A DNA stretch of 14,668 nucleotides from UBA1189 sp045544835 (GCA_045544835.1 JAZPZS010000168.1:1-14668); one strand, 5' to 3'. Positions 1 through 7,856 are shown, numbered from the stretch's first letter. Notes: generated by a model from the letters alone, not told the origin. Numbers and translations: made by a program.

Positions 1-146
1 TTCTTGATTTTGTTTGACTTCACGGCACCAGCCACCTGAATCTGTCCGCCAAAGAGCAGCAGTTTCTCGGTGAGTGTGGTCTTACCAGCGTCGGGGTGCG
101 ATATGATCGCAAACGTACGTCTTCTTTCTATTTCGTTCATAGTCAT
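1..146 (-). CDS. prfC: Peptide chain release factor 3 (RF3), N-terminal fragment
   Basis: Only the first 48 or so codons are in the window; the gene continues beyond base 1. RF3 is a translational GTPase that removes RF1/RF2 from the ribosome after peptide release. The translation holds RRRTFAIISHPDAGKTTLTE, the G1 P-loop of RF3 (SHPDAGKT), followed by KLLLFGGQIQVAGAVKS, which matches the RF3 family rather than EF-G or LepA. Two in-frame ATGs lie 6 bp apart (146 and 140, reading M-T-M-N-E). The outer one is given; the inner is equally possible. The predicted start of transcription lies only about 10 bases upstream, so the leader would be very short. The gene is divergent from the RSH gene that starts at 421. 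Confidence 0.93.
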   Translation of the reverse strand, partial: MTMNEIERRRTFAIISHPDAGKTTLTEKLLLFGGQIQVAGAVKSNKIK

Positions 147-162
147 ATTTCCATTTGGGGTA

Positions 163-193
163 CAAAGGTACTAATAAACGAGCGAATAAACAA
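163..193 (-). promoter_or_regulatory. Bacteroidetes-type promoter of prfC
   Basis: On the minus strand, TACCTTTG (163-170) fits the TAnnTTTG -7 box of Bacteroidetes sigma-ABfr, and TTG (191-193) lies 20 bp upstream as a -33 element. Transcription would start near 156, leaving a leader of about ten bases before the prfC start. Confidence 0.6.
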
Positions 194-358
194 GATTGAA
201 TTGGAAGCTTGCTTACAAGAATCAACTTCTTGTCCATTCACAACGAGTGGGTAGCTTTTTGGCGAAGCCTCCTATTCATCGCTCTCACCAATTGTCAAAA
301 AAATCCAATAGGCGTTAAGATATGCCTTACTTTGCGCACAAGTTTAGCAAAAAAGATG
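171..358. other. Divergent intergenic region between prfC and the RSH gene
   Basis: No convincing gene is present. A short hairpin can form at 215-233 (ACAAGAA, 5-base loop, TTCTTGT), with no T-run, so its role is unknown. A 61-codon TTG-initiated reading frame (209-394) runs into the RSH leader and has no family features; I regard it as chance. Confidence 0.5.
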
Positions 359-366
359 TACTTTTG
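359..366 (+). promoter_or_regulatory. -7 box of the RSH gene promoter
   Basis: TACTTTTG at 359-366 matches TAnnTTTG. A TTG at 332-334 is 24 bp upstream, longer than the usual spacing near 20, so the -33 element is uncertain. A start of transcription near 373 would place the TTG codon at 370 at or before the 5' end of the mRNA, which supports the ATG at 421 as the true start. Confidence 0.5.
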
Positions 367-420
367 TAGTTGGTACGAAGTCTTCAAATCCTAGTACATA
401 CCATAAATAGATATAACGTG

Positions 421-2646
421 ATGAACGATACGATAAATACCCCATTCTTTACACCGGAAGAGAAGCTGCAGGCAGCTGCGCTCATGGAGCAGCTGAGAGA
501 ACTGGCCGGAGAGAGCTTGCGCGACGAGGACATGATGCGCATAGGTACACTGCTTACCGATGCTATCGGCAAGGGATGCCTCCAGCGCGACAGCTTCGGG
601 CTTAACCCAATCATCAATGACCTGCAGACGGCCATCATCGTGGCCGACGAGATGGGCATGCGACGTGCAGCCATCGTGAGCATACTGCTCCACGATATCG
701 TGAAAACGGGCTTCGTCACTACCGAAGAGGTGGCAGGGCAGTTTGGCACCGATGTGGCGGGCATCCTGGGCGGACTGGTGCGCACGGCAAGCCTCTATGA
801 GAAGAATCCGACCATCGAGTCGGAGAACTTCCGCAACTTGCTGCTATCCTTTGCCGAGGACATGCGCGTAATCCTCATCATGATTGCCGACCGCGTGAAC
901 ACGATGCGCCAGATCAAGGACAGCGAGAATGAGGCAGCCCGCCTACAGGTAGCCAATGAGGCAGCCTACCTGTATGCTCCATTGGCCCATAAGCTGGGCT
1001 TGTACAAGTTGAAGTCGGAGCTGGAGGATCTCTCGCTCAAGTACACGCAGCACGATATGTATTACCATATCAAGGAGAAGCTCAATGCCACCAAGGCTGC
1101 CCGCGACAAGTATATCGCCGCGTTCATCGACCCTATAGACAAGAAACTGGCTGCTGCCGGACTCAAGTACCATATCAAGGGACGCACGAAGAGCATCCAC
1201 TCCATCAGCCAGAAGATGAAGAAGCAGAAGACCAACTTTGAGGGTATATACGACCTCTTTGCCATACGCATCATCCTGGACTCGGAGTATGAGAAGGAGA
1301 AGCAGGAGTGCTGGCAGGCCTACTCCATCGTGACCGATATGTACCAGCCCAACCCCAAGCGCCTGCGCGACTGGCTCTCCATACCGAAGAGCAACGGCTA
1401 CGAGTCGCTACACACCACGGTGATGGGGCCCGAGGGCAAGTGGGTGGAGGTGCAGATACGCACCGAGCGCATGGACGAGATTGCCGAGCGCGGACTGGCT
1501 GCCCACTGGCGATACAAGGGCGTGAAGAGCGAGACGGGACTTGACGAATGGCTCACAAGCATACGCGAGGCACTGGAGCACACGGACGATGATGGCATCG
1601 AACTGATGGACCAGTTCAAGATGGATCTCTACAAGGACGATGTATTTGTGTTCACCCCGAAGGGCGACCTCTTCAAGCTGCCCCACGGAGCCACGGTGCT
1701 CGACTTTGCCTTCCATATACATACCAATGTGGGCAGCCGGTGCACCGGAGCCAAGGTCAACGGCAAGCACGCCCAGCTGCGCTATGTACTGAACAATGGC
1801 GACCAGGTGGAGATACTCACCTCGAGCACGCAGACCCCCAAGCAGGGCTGGCTCGACATCGTCACCACCTCGAAGGCACGCACCAAGATACGACAGAGCC
1901 TCAAGGAGATAGAGTCGCGCCAGGCAGCCTTTGCCCGCGAAACCATAGAGCGCAAGTTCAAGAACCGCAAGATAGAATACGATGAGCCCACGATGATGCG
2001 CCTCATCCGTCAGATGGGCTACAAGCAGGTGACGGAGTTCTATCAGAAGATTGCCGAGGGCTCGCTCGATGTAAACCAATTCATCGACCGCTACGTGCAG
2101 GCCATAGAGCAAGTGACCGAGCCGCACGATGTGGTGACCCGCAGTGCCGAGGGATATAACCTGCAACAAGACGAACAACTCAAGCAAAGCTTCTCGGGCG
2201 ACGTGCTCGTGATAGACCAGAACCTCAAGGGTATCGACTTCAAGCTGGCTCATTGCTGCAACCCCATCTATGGCGACGAGGTATTTGGCTTTGTAACCAC
2301 GGGCGGCGGCATCAAGATACACCGCTGCGACTGCCCCAACGCTCCCGACCTGCACTCCCGCTTCGGATACCGTGTGGTGAAGGCCCGCTGGGCAGGCAAG
2401 AGCAAGGGGGCGCTCTACCCTATCACGCTCACTGTCATCGGACACGACGACATTGGCATCGTCAACAACATCACCTCCATCATCTCGAAGGAGGAGAACA
2501 TACAGTTGCGCAACATCAGCATCAACTCGCACGACGGACTCTTCTCGGGCACGCTCACCGTGATGATCGAGGAAAACGCCCGCCTGCAGGCCCTGGTGAA
2601 GAAACTACGCACGGTAAAAGGAGTGAAGCAGGTGAACAGAAATTAA
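421..2646 (+). CDS. relA: RelA/SpoT homologue, synthetase-type (hydrolase site degenerate)
   Basis: Long RSH enzyme of 741 residues, the usual length, which makes the stringent-response alarmone (p)ppGpp from ATP and GDP/GTP in the cytoplasm. Domain order: pseudo-hydrolase HD domain (about 30-200), synthetase (about 240-380; GRTKSIHS from 254, YDLFAIR near 277, NGYESLHTT, EVQIRT), TGS (from 407, DVFVFTPKGD), the Cys-containing region (C612-C613, H634, C636, C638) and a C-terminal ACT domain (about 668-741). The synthetase loop reads R314-L-R-D317, the basic RxKD-like form rather than EXDD. In the HD domain, H91-D92 remain, but the ED of HDxxED is K95-T96, the HP histidine appears to be N66, and the asparagine of DRLHNMR is T161. 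The sequence therefore predicts synthesis with little or no hydrolysis. The ATG at 421 is preferred to an in-frame TTG at 370 because of the promoter position. Confidence 0.95.
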   Translation: MNDTINTPFFTPEEKLQAAALMEQLRELAGESLRDEDMMRIGTLLTDAIGKGCLQRDSFGLNPIINDLQTAIIVADEMGMRRAAIVSILLHDIVKTGFVTTEEVAGQFGTDVAGILGGLVRTASLYEKNPTIESENFRNLLLSFAEDMRVILIMIADRVNTMRQIKDSENEAARLQVANEAAYLYAPLAHKLGLYKLKSELEDLSLKYTQHDMYYHIKEKLNATKAARDKYIAAFIDPIDKKLAAAGLKYHIKGRTKSIHSISQKMKKQKTNFEGIYDLFAIRIILDSEYEKEKQECWQAYSIVTDMYQPNPKRLRDWLSIPKSNGYESLHTTVMGPEGKWVEVQIRTERMDEIAERGLAAHWRYKGVKSETGLDEWLTSIREALEHTDDDGIELMDQFKMDLYKDDVFVFTPKGDLFKLPHGATVLDFAFHIHTNVGSRCTGAKVNGKHAQLRYVLNNGDQVEILTSSTQTPKQGWLDIVTTSKARTKIRQSLKEIESRQAAFARETIERKFKNRKIEYDEPTMMRLIRQMGYKQVTEFYQKIAEGSLDVNQFIDRYVQAIEQVTEPHDVVTRSAEGYNLQQDEQLKQSFSGDVLVIDQNLKGIDFKLAHCCNPIYGDEVFGFVTTGGGIKIHRCDCPNAPDLHSRFGYRVVKARWAGKSKGALYPITLTVIGHDDIGIVNNITSIISKEENIQLRNISINSHDGLFSGTLTVMIEENARLQALVKKLRTVKGVKQVNRN

Positions 2647-2655
2647 GAATAAAAA

Positions 2656-2682
2656 CACAGATTACTCAAATTACTCAGATTT
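2656..2682 (+). repeat. CACAGATTAC-type dispersed repeat, copy 1
   Basis: In the 80-base gap after relA, CACAGATTAC is followed by ATTAC and CAGATTT blocks. A second copy at 7663-7690 shares about 23 of 27 positions with one extra base. The motif is internally repetitive (ATTAC twice, CAGATT twice). Confidence 0.6.
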
Positions 2683-2726
2683 ATTGTAAAACCTTGAGCA
2701 TAATCAGCCCAATAAGAAATAAGCAT

Positions 2727-3194
2727 ATGAAAAAGTACTTTTTAATGGCAACAATGCTATTCGCTACATTTGTAGTCTTTGCACAAGACGAAGTAAAGCC
2801 AAAGGATAAAGGGGAAATGAAGTTCGAGAAGACCCGCCACGACTTCGGGGTGTTTTCCGTAGATACGGCAGTAGTGACCCACGAGTTCGTATTCACCAAT
2901 GTGGGCAAGGCACCACTTATCATCCATCAGGCTAATGCTTCGTGCGGATGTACCGTACCCGAATATACACTCGAACCTATCATGCCAGGCGACAAGGGTA
3001 AGATTACCGTTACATACAACGGAAAGAACCGCCGCCCTGGTGTGTTCCGCAAGAGCGTTACCATCCACAACAATGGTCGCCAATCTCCCATACGCATCTA
3101 TATCGAAGGCGAGATGATAGGCTCGGAAGCGCCCATAAAGCCCGTTGAGCTATTGCAGGACAGTACATTGTACCAAGAAGCACCAATACAGTAA
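2727..3194 (+). CDS. DUF1573-family secreted protein
   Basis: The product is 155 residues long. It has a signal peptide (MKKYFLMATMLFATFVVFAQ, residues 1-20, probable cleavage just before or after Q20) and then one DUF1573 domain. Diagnostic features are FEKTRHDFGVF near 33-43, FVFTNVGKAPLII near 54-66, the family motif SCGCT at 72-76, and the closing strands RKSVTIHNN and IRIYIEGE. DUF1573 is a small Ig-like/ASPM-SPD2-Hydin-like beta-sandwich very common in Bacteroidetes; it has no assigned biochemical function. The two cysteines (73, 75) are the only ones in the mature protein. The gene lies 80 bp after relA and 20 bp before the GH43 gene on the same strand, so it may be co-transcribed with GH43. 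No clear TAnnTTTG box was seen directly upstream. The ATG at 2727 was chosen because it opens the signal peptide; the frame is open further upstream as an overlap with relA. Confidence 0.88.
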   Translation: MKKYFLMATMLFATFVVFAQDEVKPKDKGEMKFEKTRHDFGVFSVDTAVVTHEFVFTNVGKAPLIIHQANASCGCTVPEYTLEPIMPGDKGKITVTYNGKNRRPGVFRKSVTIHNNGRQSPIRIYIEGEMIGSEAPIKPVELLQDSTLYQEAPIQ

Positions 3195-3214
3195 ACCTAC
3201 TGATTACATACGCT

Positions 3215-4432
3215 ATGAAGCACAGACTTATCGCCCTATCTATGGGCATTGCCGCAGCATTCGGCATGCAAGCACAAGAGTACACAACCTACCTGTTTGC
3301 CTACTTCTCGGGCAACTGGCCCGACGGCGAGCAAGTGCGCTACGCCCTGAGCGACGACGGCTACAACTACCATGCCCTCAACTATGGTCGCCCCGTAGTA
3401 GCCTCCGACACTATCGCCCTGAAACGCAGTGTGCGCGACCCCCACATCCTCCGTGCCGAGGATGGCAAGACCTTCTACATGGTGCTTACCGACATGCGTT
3501 CCGATATGGGATGGCAGAGCAACGACGGCCTCATCCTGATGAAGAGTACCGACCTGCTGCATTGGGAGCACACCGCCATACACTTCCCCACCCGATTCCC
3601 CGATCTTGAGGGCTTCGACGAGAAGAACCTCCATGCCGTATGGGCACCGCAGACCATCTGGGACGAGAAGGTGGGCAAGTACATGATCTACTATTCCATC
3701 GGCCGCCACGACTGGGAATATCCTACCGAAGACCCCAACTTCAACCAGCCCTACTTCCGCATCTACTACTCGTATGCCAACGAGGACTTCACCGACATCA
3801 CTGACCCCCGCTTGCTCTTCGACTTTGGTACGGCAGCCATCGACGGTGACATCGTTTACGATGCCAAGAACGAGGAGTACGTACTCTTCTTCAAGGACGA
3901 AGGCCGCTCGGTGATGAACAAGAAAGGCAATTTCCGCACTCGCCAGGGTGTGATGCGTGCCACCAGCAAGTCGCTCACCGGTCCCTACGAGGTAGAGTAC
4001 CGCCACCTGCAGAAGCCTGGGCAATACCCCACCGAAGGCTCCAGCGTATTCCCCCTAATCGGTAGCGACGAATACGTCCTCATGTATGACTGCTACGCCA
4101 ACGGCCACTACCAGTTCTGCAAGAGCAATGACTTGAAAAACTTTACCTATGTGCAGAACACCCCCACCCGCGGCACCTTCACTCCTCGCCACGGCTCCGT
4201 AATCCATATCACCGATGCCGAGCGCCAGCGCCTCGAAGCCTGGTCATCATTGGGCGAAGCTGTGCAGGACATGGCAAAGATAGCTGTACCCTGCTACACG
4301 CTCGACGAACTGGCCAAGCGTAAGAATCTGGAGACCTATGCTTCTCAAGTAATGGCCACCAAAAACACTCCCAAGGCATTCAAGAAAGCCGAGAAGAAAA
4401 TCCGCAAGTTCATAGCGAAGGTGAAGCAATAG
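3215..4432 (+). CDS. Secreted glycoside hydrolase family 43 protein
   Basis: The product is 405 residues long, with a signal peptide (MKHRLIALSMGIAAAFGMQA) and a single five-bladed beta-propeller of the GH43 type. GH43 enzymes remove arabinose or xylose from arabinoxylan, arabinan or xylo-oligosaccharides. The family's catalytic triad can be placed: general base D75 in VRDPHIL, pKa modulator D210 in AAIDGDIVYD, and general acid E274 in YPTEGSSVF. The opening AYFSGN...VRYALSDDGYNY resembles Bacteroidales GH43 proteins annotated as arabinosidases, but substrate and subfamily cannot be settled by eye. No carbohydrate-binding module follows; the last 60 residues end in a lysine-rich helix (KKAEKKIRKFIAKVK). 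The gene is 20 bp downstream of the DUF1573 gene, same strand, and converges on the GH10 xylanase gene 29 bp away. That pairing points to xylan side-chain or oligosaccharide processing. Confidence 0.87.
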   Translation: MKHRLIALSMGIAAAFGMQAQEYTTYLFAYFSGNWPDGEQVRYALSDDGYNYHALNYGRPVVASDTIALKRSVRDPHILRAEDGKTFYMVLTDMRSDMGWQSNDGLILMKSTDLLHWEHTAIHFPTRFPDLEGFDEKNLHAVWAPQTIWDEKVGKYMIYYSIGRHDWEYPTEDPNFNQPYFRIYYSYANEDFTDITDPRLLFDFGTAAIDGDIVYDAKNEEYVLFFKDEGRSVMNKKGNFRTRQGVMRATSKSLTGPYEVEYRHLQKPGQYPTEGSSVFPLIGSDEYVLMYDCYANGHYQFCKSNDLKNFTYVQNTPTRGTFTPRHGSVIHITDAERQRLEAWSSLGEAVQDMAKIAVPCYTLDELAKRKNLETYASQVMATKNTPKAFKKAEKKIRKFIAKVKQ

Positions 4433-4442
4433 CCACCTTCGC
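4415..4442. repeat. Inverted repeat spanning the GH43 stop codon
   Basis: GCGAAGGTG (4415-4423) and CACCTTCGC (4434-4442) form a perfect 9 bp stem with a 10-base loop that contains the GH43 TAG stop. No T-run follows, so it is not a classical terminator. It may slow ribosomes or protect the 3' end of the message. Confidence 0.45.
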
Positions 4443-4458
4443 CACATTCGGATGGCAT

Positions 4459-4485
4459 AGGTCAGCGTGCTGACCTTATCTTTTT
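4459..4485 (+). terminator. Rho-independent terminator of the DUF1573-GH43 unit
   Basis: AGGTCAG (4459-4465), loop CGTG, CTGACCT (4470-4476), then TATCTTTTT. The hairpin and T-tract suit the plus strand. It overlaps the last codons of the convergent GH10 gene (stop at 4462-4464). Confidence 0.65.
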
Positions 4486-7485
4486 AGTGGACACCACACG
4501 ACCATCTGTATAAGTACATCGCTCGACAACGACTCCTTGGAGTTCTGTCGTCACCCGTCCATACATATCTATATAGGTCGTCTGTATAGGCCGTGTTGAC
4601 GGACATTCTGATTCAACGCCCATGTCTATGGCGGCTGCCGCCCTTCGTAGCTGGGCATGCACACTGTAATATGCAGGCTTTGCCTTCAGACCTGTATCGA
4701 AGAGAAGGGGTTGGTTCTCCCTCCACGAGTGATTGTCAGAAATGCCCCATACGAGCATCGAAGGACAGTTATCGTTTCTGAGGAAGATGCGGGTAATGGC
4801 CCCATACTCCTTGGCCTGCAAGTCCAGTGCATCGGCTGCGCTAGGATTGGCGAGTGCAATATCCAGTTCGGTGATGATGCAGTTGAGCCCTATGTCAGCA
4901 TATCTGCGGATATTCTTTTCCAACTTCAGCGTGTCCAGTTCGCCCGTAGTGAAGTGGCACTGTATGCCGCATCCGTCGATGGGCACTCCCGATTCTTTCA
5001 GTCTGTTTATCAGGTTGTAGTAGGCTTCCGCCTTGGTCGTACCCATGAACTCCACGCCATAGTCGTTGATGTAGAGCTTGGCCGACGGGTCGGCTTGGTG
5101 TGCCCAGATGAAGGCCGAGTCGATAAACTCCTCCCCGATATAGGTGGCCCATATCGAGGGACGCAACTTATAGGCCGTAGGATCGGTGCGCACGATGCTC
5201 TGGTCGTCATCGAGCACCTCATTGCATACGTCCCATTCCACGATACGTCCCTTGTACTGGCCCACCACGTTGAATATATGGTTCTTCAGTATGCCGAGCA
5301 GTTGCTGGCGCGTGTAGCCATGATTGTTCTTCTTACCATCTTGGCTCACCCAGCCCGGCACCTGTGAATGCCATGCCAGCGTGTGTCCGCGCAGCTCTTG
5401 GTCAAAGCGGTCGGCCACCCATGCCACAGCATCGGAACCACCATAGTTAAAGCTGTTCTTCTCGGGTTCAGTGGCATCAAACTTCATTTCGTTCTCGCCT
5501 ACCACCATGTTGAACTCCCTGCCTACGAGAGCCACCTCGCCATCGTCGCGGCTACAGTCATAACGGTACGATGCAGCAGCCACGCCGATATGCTTGCCCA
5601 GCTTCTCGGCATAAGTGCGCAGCGGAGTGGTGTCGGTAAGGTCCGGTGTCCAATCCTCGTCAGGATATACCGTCACGTCATCCTCATCACTATCGTCTTC
5701 GTTATTGTCCTCTCCCTGTCCGCCATATTCGAGCGAGATCACCTCAGCCACAAGGCTGAAGGTGCCGTCCTCGGCGATATTCTGCTCTATCCTCCACGTA
5801 TAGGCTTTGGGGTACCCAATGGCAAACTCCCACTCCGTATCGGGCTTCTGCGAGGCCGTCAGCAGGGTCAGTTTGTCGCCTACAGCCAAGACCGCATTGT
5901 CGGTCAGTATGATGTCTAGACTTGGTTTTGCCGTAGACTCCTCAAAATCTTGAGTCCTACTGTCATATACAAGGCTTCCCTGTATCTCTACCTTCGCATA
6001 TTCATTGGCGTTGCTGATGTGGCATACAATCTCCGCTTCGGGATGTAGCGTCACCTTCACTGCCGACGTGGCGGCCTTGCAGTTGACAAAGTGCAGCGTT
6101 CCCGGAGCATCGTCGCCGGGCATGATGGTGCCATATACGTCTGTTGCCGCTGCTATGGAGCCTGTGCCTGCCAGCGTAGCACCGGCGAAGACAAATAGTG
6201 TACCGCTGGCGCCTATCGCCCCCGACTTCTTGCCCTTTATAGCCGCCTCGGCATCGTTGGCAATAGTGAATGTACCATCGAGCAGGCGTATGCCTGCATT
6301 GATGTCGTTGTCGTTGCCCGTAATCCTACATGTGCCATTCCCCTCCTTGATGAGTCCCACCTTGTTGCCCGAGGCGATGGGAGCAATCGTTCCGGCCAGT
6401 GTAGCTTCCGTGCCGTTGGCCCCGATTACGTAATATGAGTTGGCCGTACTGCTCTTATAGTATCCACCCAGTGTGCTTCCCTCCTCCATCTGCAGTTCGC
6501 CGATGCGCATACCGCGTGTGCCCGACTCCATGGCTAAGGTAGCGCCACTGTGCAGCACCACCTTCGTGCCAGCAAAGAGGCGGTTTACATTCGATGCCTC
6601 CACATCGTCGGGTCTGAAGGTACCACTGTTCATCACCAGTCCGTAGAATCCGCAACTACCCACTACCTCCTTGTAAGGATACACGTGAACCGATCCTGTC
6701 ATGCCGCCCCAGTCAGGATAGGTAGCGCCTTTGCTGGCCTTGGTGCCCATGTATGAGCGCTCGCCACCGGCATAGATGTTGAGCGTGCCCTCACCGGCCA
6801 CCCTGCCCGTCCACTCCGAGTAGCGCGAGGTGCGCACATTGGCCGTGTGCTCGGCAGGGATATACAAGTCATCGGCTATCGTCTTGTATGAGCTGGAGGT
6901 GTTATTGACGCAATAGTCCAGCACAGCGCCATCCTCCACAGTGGTATAGTCGTCCCACGGACCTACCAGTGCCACGTCGTCGATGTAGAATTCCGAATTG
7001 GCGTGATGTATGCCCAGGCGCAGCCTGTCAGAGGTGTTTTCCGCCGAAGCCTGCTTCATCGTATAGGTGCGCGTCTGCCACGTCGTCTTGCTCCCCTGCT
7101 CGGGGTATCCCTCGTCGCGGTACAGCTCCTCGTCGCCGATGAATGCAGCAAACTGCTTCCAATTGTCGTTATCGTTTTCTGCCCTATAGAGTTTGTATCG
7201 CACCATCGGGTAGCGCTCGGTGAGCGCCGTTCCGCGCAAATCCGTAGGCACTACAAATTCGGGATGGCAACCCCAATCCTTCAATATGATGTGCAGCACC
7301 TTGTTCGAAGCATCGACCGGGTCGGCCACGACGGTAGCAGTGGAACTTACGCCATAGCCCGACATCTGCCACATGGTCCATTGCGTACCTATGGGATAGC
7401 TCTCAAAATCACATACGGTGAGCGGCGCAGCCTCTACGCCCATCAGATGCAGCAAAGCAAAAGCCAACAGAATATTCCTTTTCAT
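4462..7485 (-). CDS. Secreted multidomain GH10 endo-1,4-beta-xylanase
   Basis: The product is 1007 residues long, much larger than a bare GH10 enzyme (about 330-350 residues). Order: signal peptide (1-19); a jelly-roll, CBM-like module (about 21-176, ending FYIDDVALVG); glycine-rich beta repeats (about 225-460) that include a clear autotransporter-associated strand repeat near 378-410; a further beta region to about 588; an acidic linker (589-605); the GH10 barrel (about 620-945); and a C-terminal tail. GH10 motifs: ENEMKFDATEP from 664, RGHTLAWH 699-706, acid/base E756 in WDVCNE, GIQCHF 840-845, nucleophile E873 in ITELDI, and WGISDNHSW 913-921. It hydrolyses internal xylan bonds. The tail (about 967-1007, YIDMYGRV...KKI) resembles a type IX secretion sorting domain, which is tentative. 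It converges with GH43; no SusC/SusD gene is in the window. Confidence 0.94.
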   Translation of the reverse strand: MKRNILLAFALLHLMGVEAAPLTVCDFESYPIGTQWTMWQMSGYGVSSTATVVADPVDASNKVLHIILKDWGCHPEFVVPTDLRGTALTERYPMVRYKLYRAENDNDNWKQFAAFIGDEELYRDEGYPEQGSKTTWQTRTYTMKQASAENTSDRLRLGIHHANSEFYIDDVALVGPWDDYTTVEDGAVLDYCVNNTSSSYKTIADDLYIPAEHTANVRTSRYSEWTGRVAGEGTLNIYAGGERSYMGTKASKGATYPDWGGMTGSVHVYPYKEVVGSCGFYGLVMNSGTFRPDDVEASNVNRLFAGTKVVLHSGATLAMESGTRGMRIGELQMEEGSTLGGYYKSSTANSYYVIGANGTEATLAGTIAPIASGNKVGLIKEGNGTCRITGNDNDINAGIRLLDGTFTIANDAEAAIKGKKSGAIGASGTLFVFAGATLAGTGSIAAATDVYGTIMPGDDAPGTLHFVNCKAATSAVKVTLHPEAEIVCHISNANEYAKVEIQGSLVYDSRTQDFEESTAKPSLDIILTDNAVLAVGDKLTLLTASQKPDTEWEFAIGYPKAYTWRIEQNIAEDGTFSLVAEVISLEYGGQGEDNNEDDSDEDDVTVYPDEDWTPDLTDTTPLRTYAEKLGKHIGVAAASYRYDCSRDDGEVALVGREFNMVVGENEMKFDATEPEKNSFNYGGSDAVAWVADRFDQELRGHTLAWHSQVPGWVSQDGKKNNHGYTRQQLLGILKNHIFNVVGQYKGRIVEWDVCNEVLDDDQSIVRTDPTAYKLRPSIWATYIGEEFIDSAFIWAHQADPSAKLYINDYGVEFMGTTKAEAYYNLINRLKESGVPIDGCGIQCHFTTGELDTLKLEKNIRRYADIGLNCIITELDIALANPSAADALDLQAKEYGAITRIFLRNDNCPSMLVWGISDNHSWRENQPLLFDTGLKAKPAYYSVHAQLRRAAAAIDMGVESECPSTRPIQTTYIDMYGRVTTELQGVVVERCTYTDGRVVSTKKIRSAR

Positions 7486-7513
7486 GATATTGATATGTAT
7501 TATTTACAGTGTG

Positions 7514-7545
7514 CAAAGATAGGAATATTTTCGACAACCACACAA
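7514..7545 (-). promoter_or_regulatory. Promoter of the GH10 xylanase gene
   Basis: Minus strand TATCTTTG (7514-7521) matches TAnnTTTG, with TTG (7543-7545) 21 bp upstream. Transcription would start near 7507, leaving a leader of about 20 bases before the ATG at 7485. Confidence 0.6.
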
Positions 7546-7579
7546 TCATCTATAGACATCTTTGTTTTTTACCTGCCCC

Positions 7580-7633
7580 TGTCCGCCAAGTTTAGGTAAA
7601 CAATTGTGGGTAAAAAGACTAATAGCGGACACT
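7580..7633. repeat. Inverted repeat with the CTAATNNCGGACACT 15-mer, copy 1
   Basis: TGTCCGC (7580-7586) pairs with GCGGACA (7625-7631). The right arm lies in CTAATAGCGGACACT (7619-7633), which recurs twice at the ends of the multi-hairpin element at 10756-10900. Bases after TGTCCGCCA here (AGTTTA) also resemble the sequence flanking the distal copy (TTAGTTTA). Confidence 0.55.
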
Positions 7634-7662
7634 CCGTACAATAATCCACGTTGATTGAAAAC

Positions 7663-7690
7663 CACAGATTACCCGGATTACACAAGATTT
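7663..7690 (+). repeat. CACAGATTAC-type dispersed repeat, copy 2
   Basis: CACAGATTAC, then GGATTAC and AAGATTT blocks; second copy of the element at 2656-2682, with four substitutions and one added base. Confidence 0.6.
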
Positions 7691-7727
7691 TAACACATAA
7701 CTATAAGGTAATATAAGCATGTTCCCA

Positions 7728-7820
7728 AATAGGTTGTCCGGCTGTCCTGGTCGTATACAACACATTGTATACCAATAAATAAACAAGGACAACCTAGGTT
7801 GTCCTCGGGTGTCCTTGTTT
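7728..7820 (+). repeat. Hairpin repeat element, left copy (inverted relative to 9087-9178)
   Basis: This 93 bp stretch starts AATAGGTTGTCCGG and ends TGTCCTTGTTT. Its reverse partner lies at 9178 to 9087. It contains an 8 bp hairpin (GTATACAA 7753-7760, loop CACA, TTGTATAC 7765-7772), a perfect 20 bp palindrome (7786-7805, AGGACAACCT and its mirror) and a competing outer stem AAACAAGGACA (7781-7791) with TGTCCTTGTTT (7810-7820). Identity to the other copy is roughly 70% by eye, highest at both ends. Confidence 0.75.
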
Positions 7821-7856
7821 TAATTTGTATCTTTCATATTTTCAATAGAAAAATGC

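Noticed and set aside
209..394. 61-codon frame between prfC and relA
   Set aside because: TTG start, no family features, and it runs across the relA promoter.
1408..2532. 374-codon minus-strand reading frame
   Set aside because: It lies wholly inside relA, has low-complexity shadow composition and no domain features; relA motifs on the plus strand are unambiguous.
3236..4024. 262-codon minus-strand reading frame
   Set aside because: Antisense shadow of the GC-rich GH43 gene, whose catalytic triad and signal peptide are clear.
4657..5367. 236-codon plus-strand reading frame
   Set aside because: Antisense to the GH10 barrel, which holds all GH10 motifs in order.
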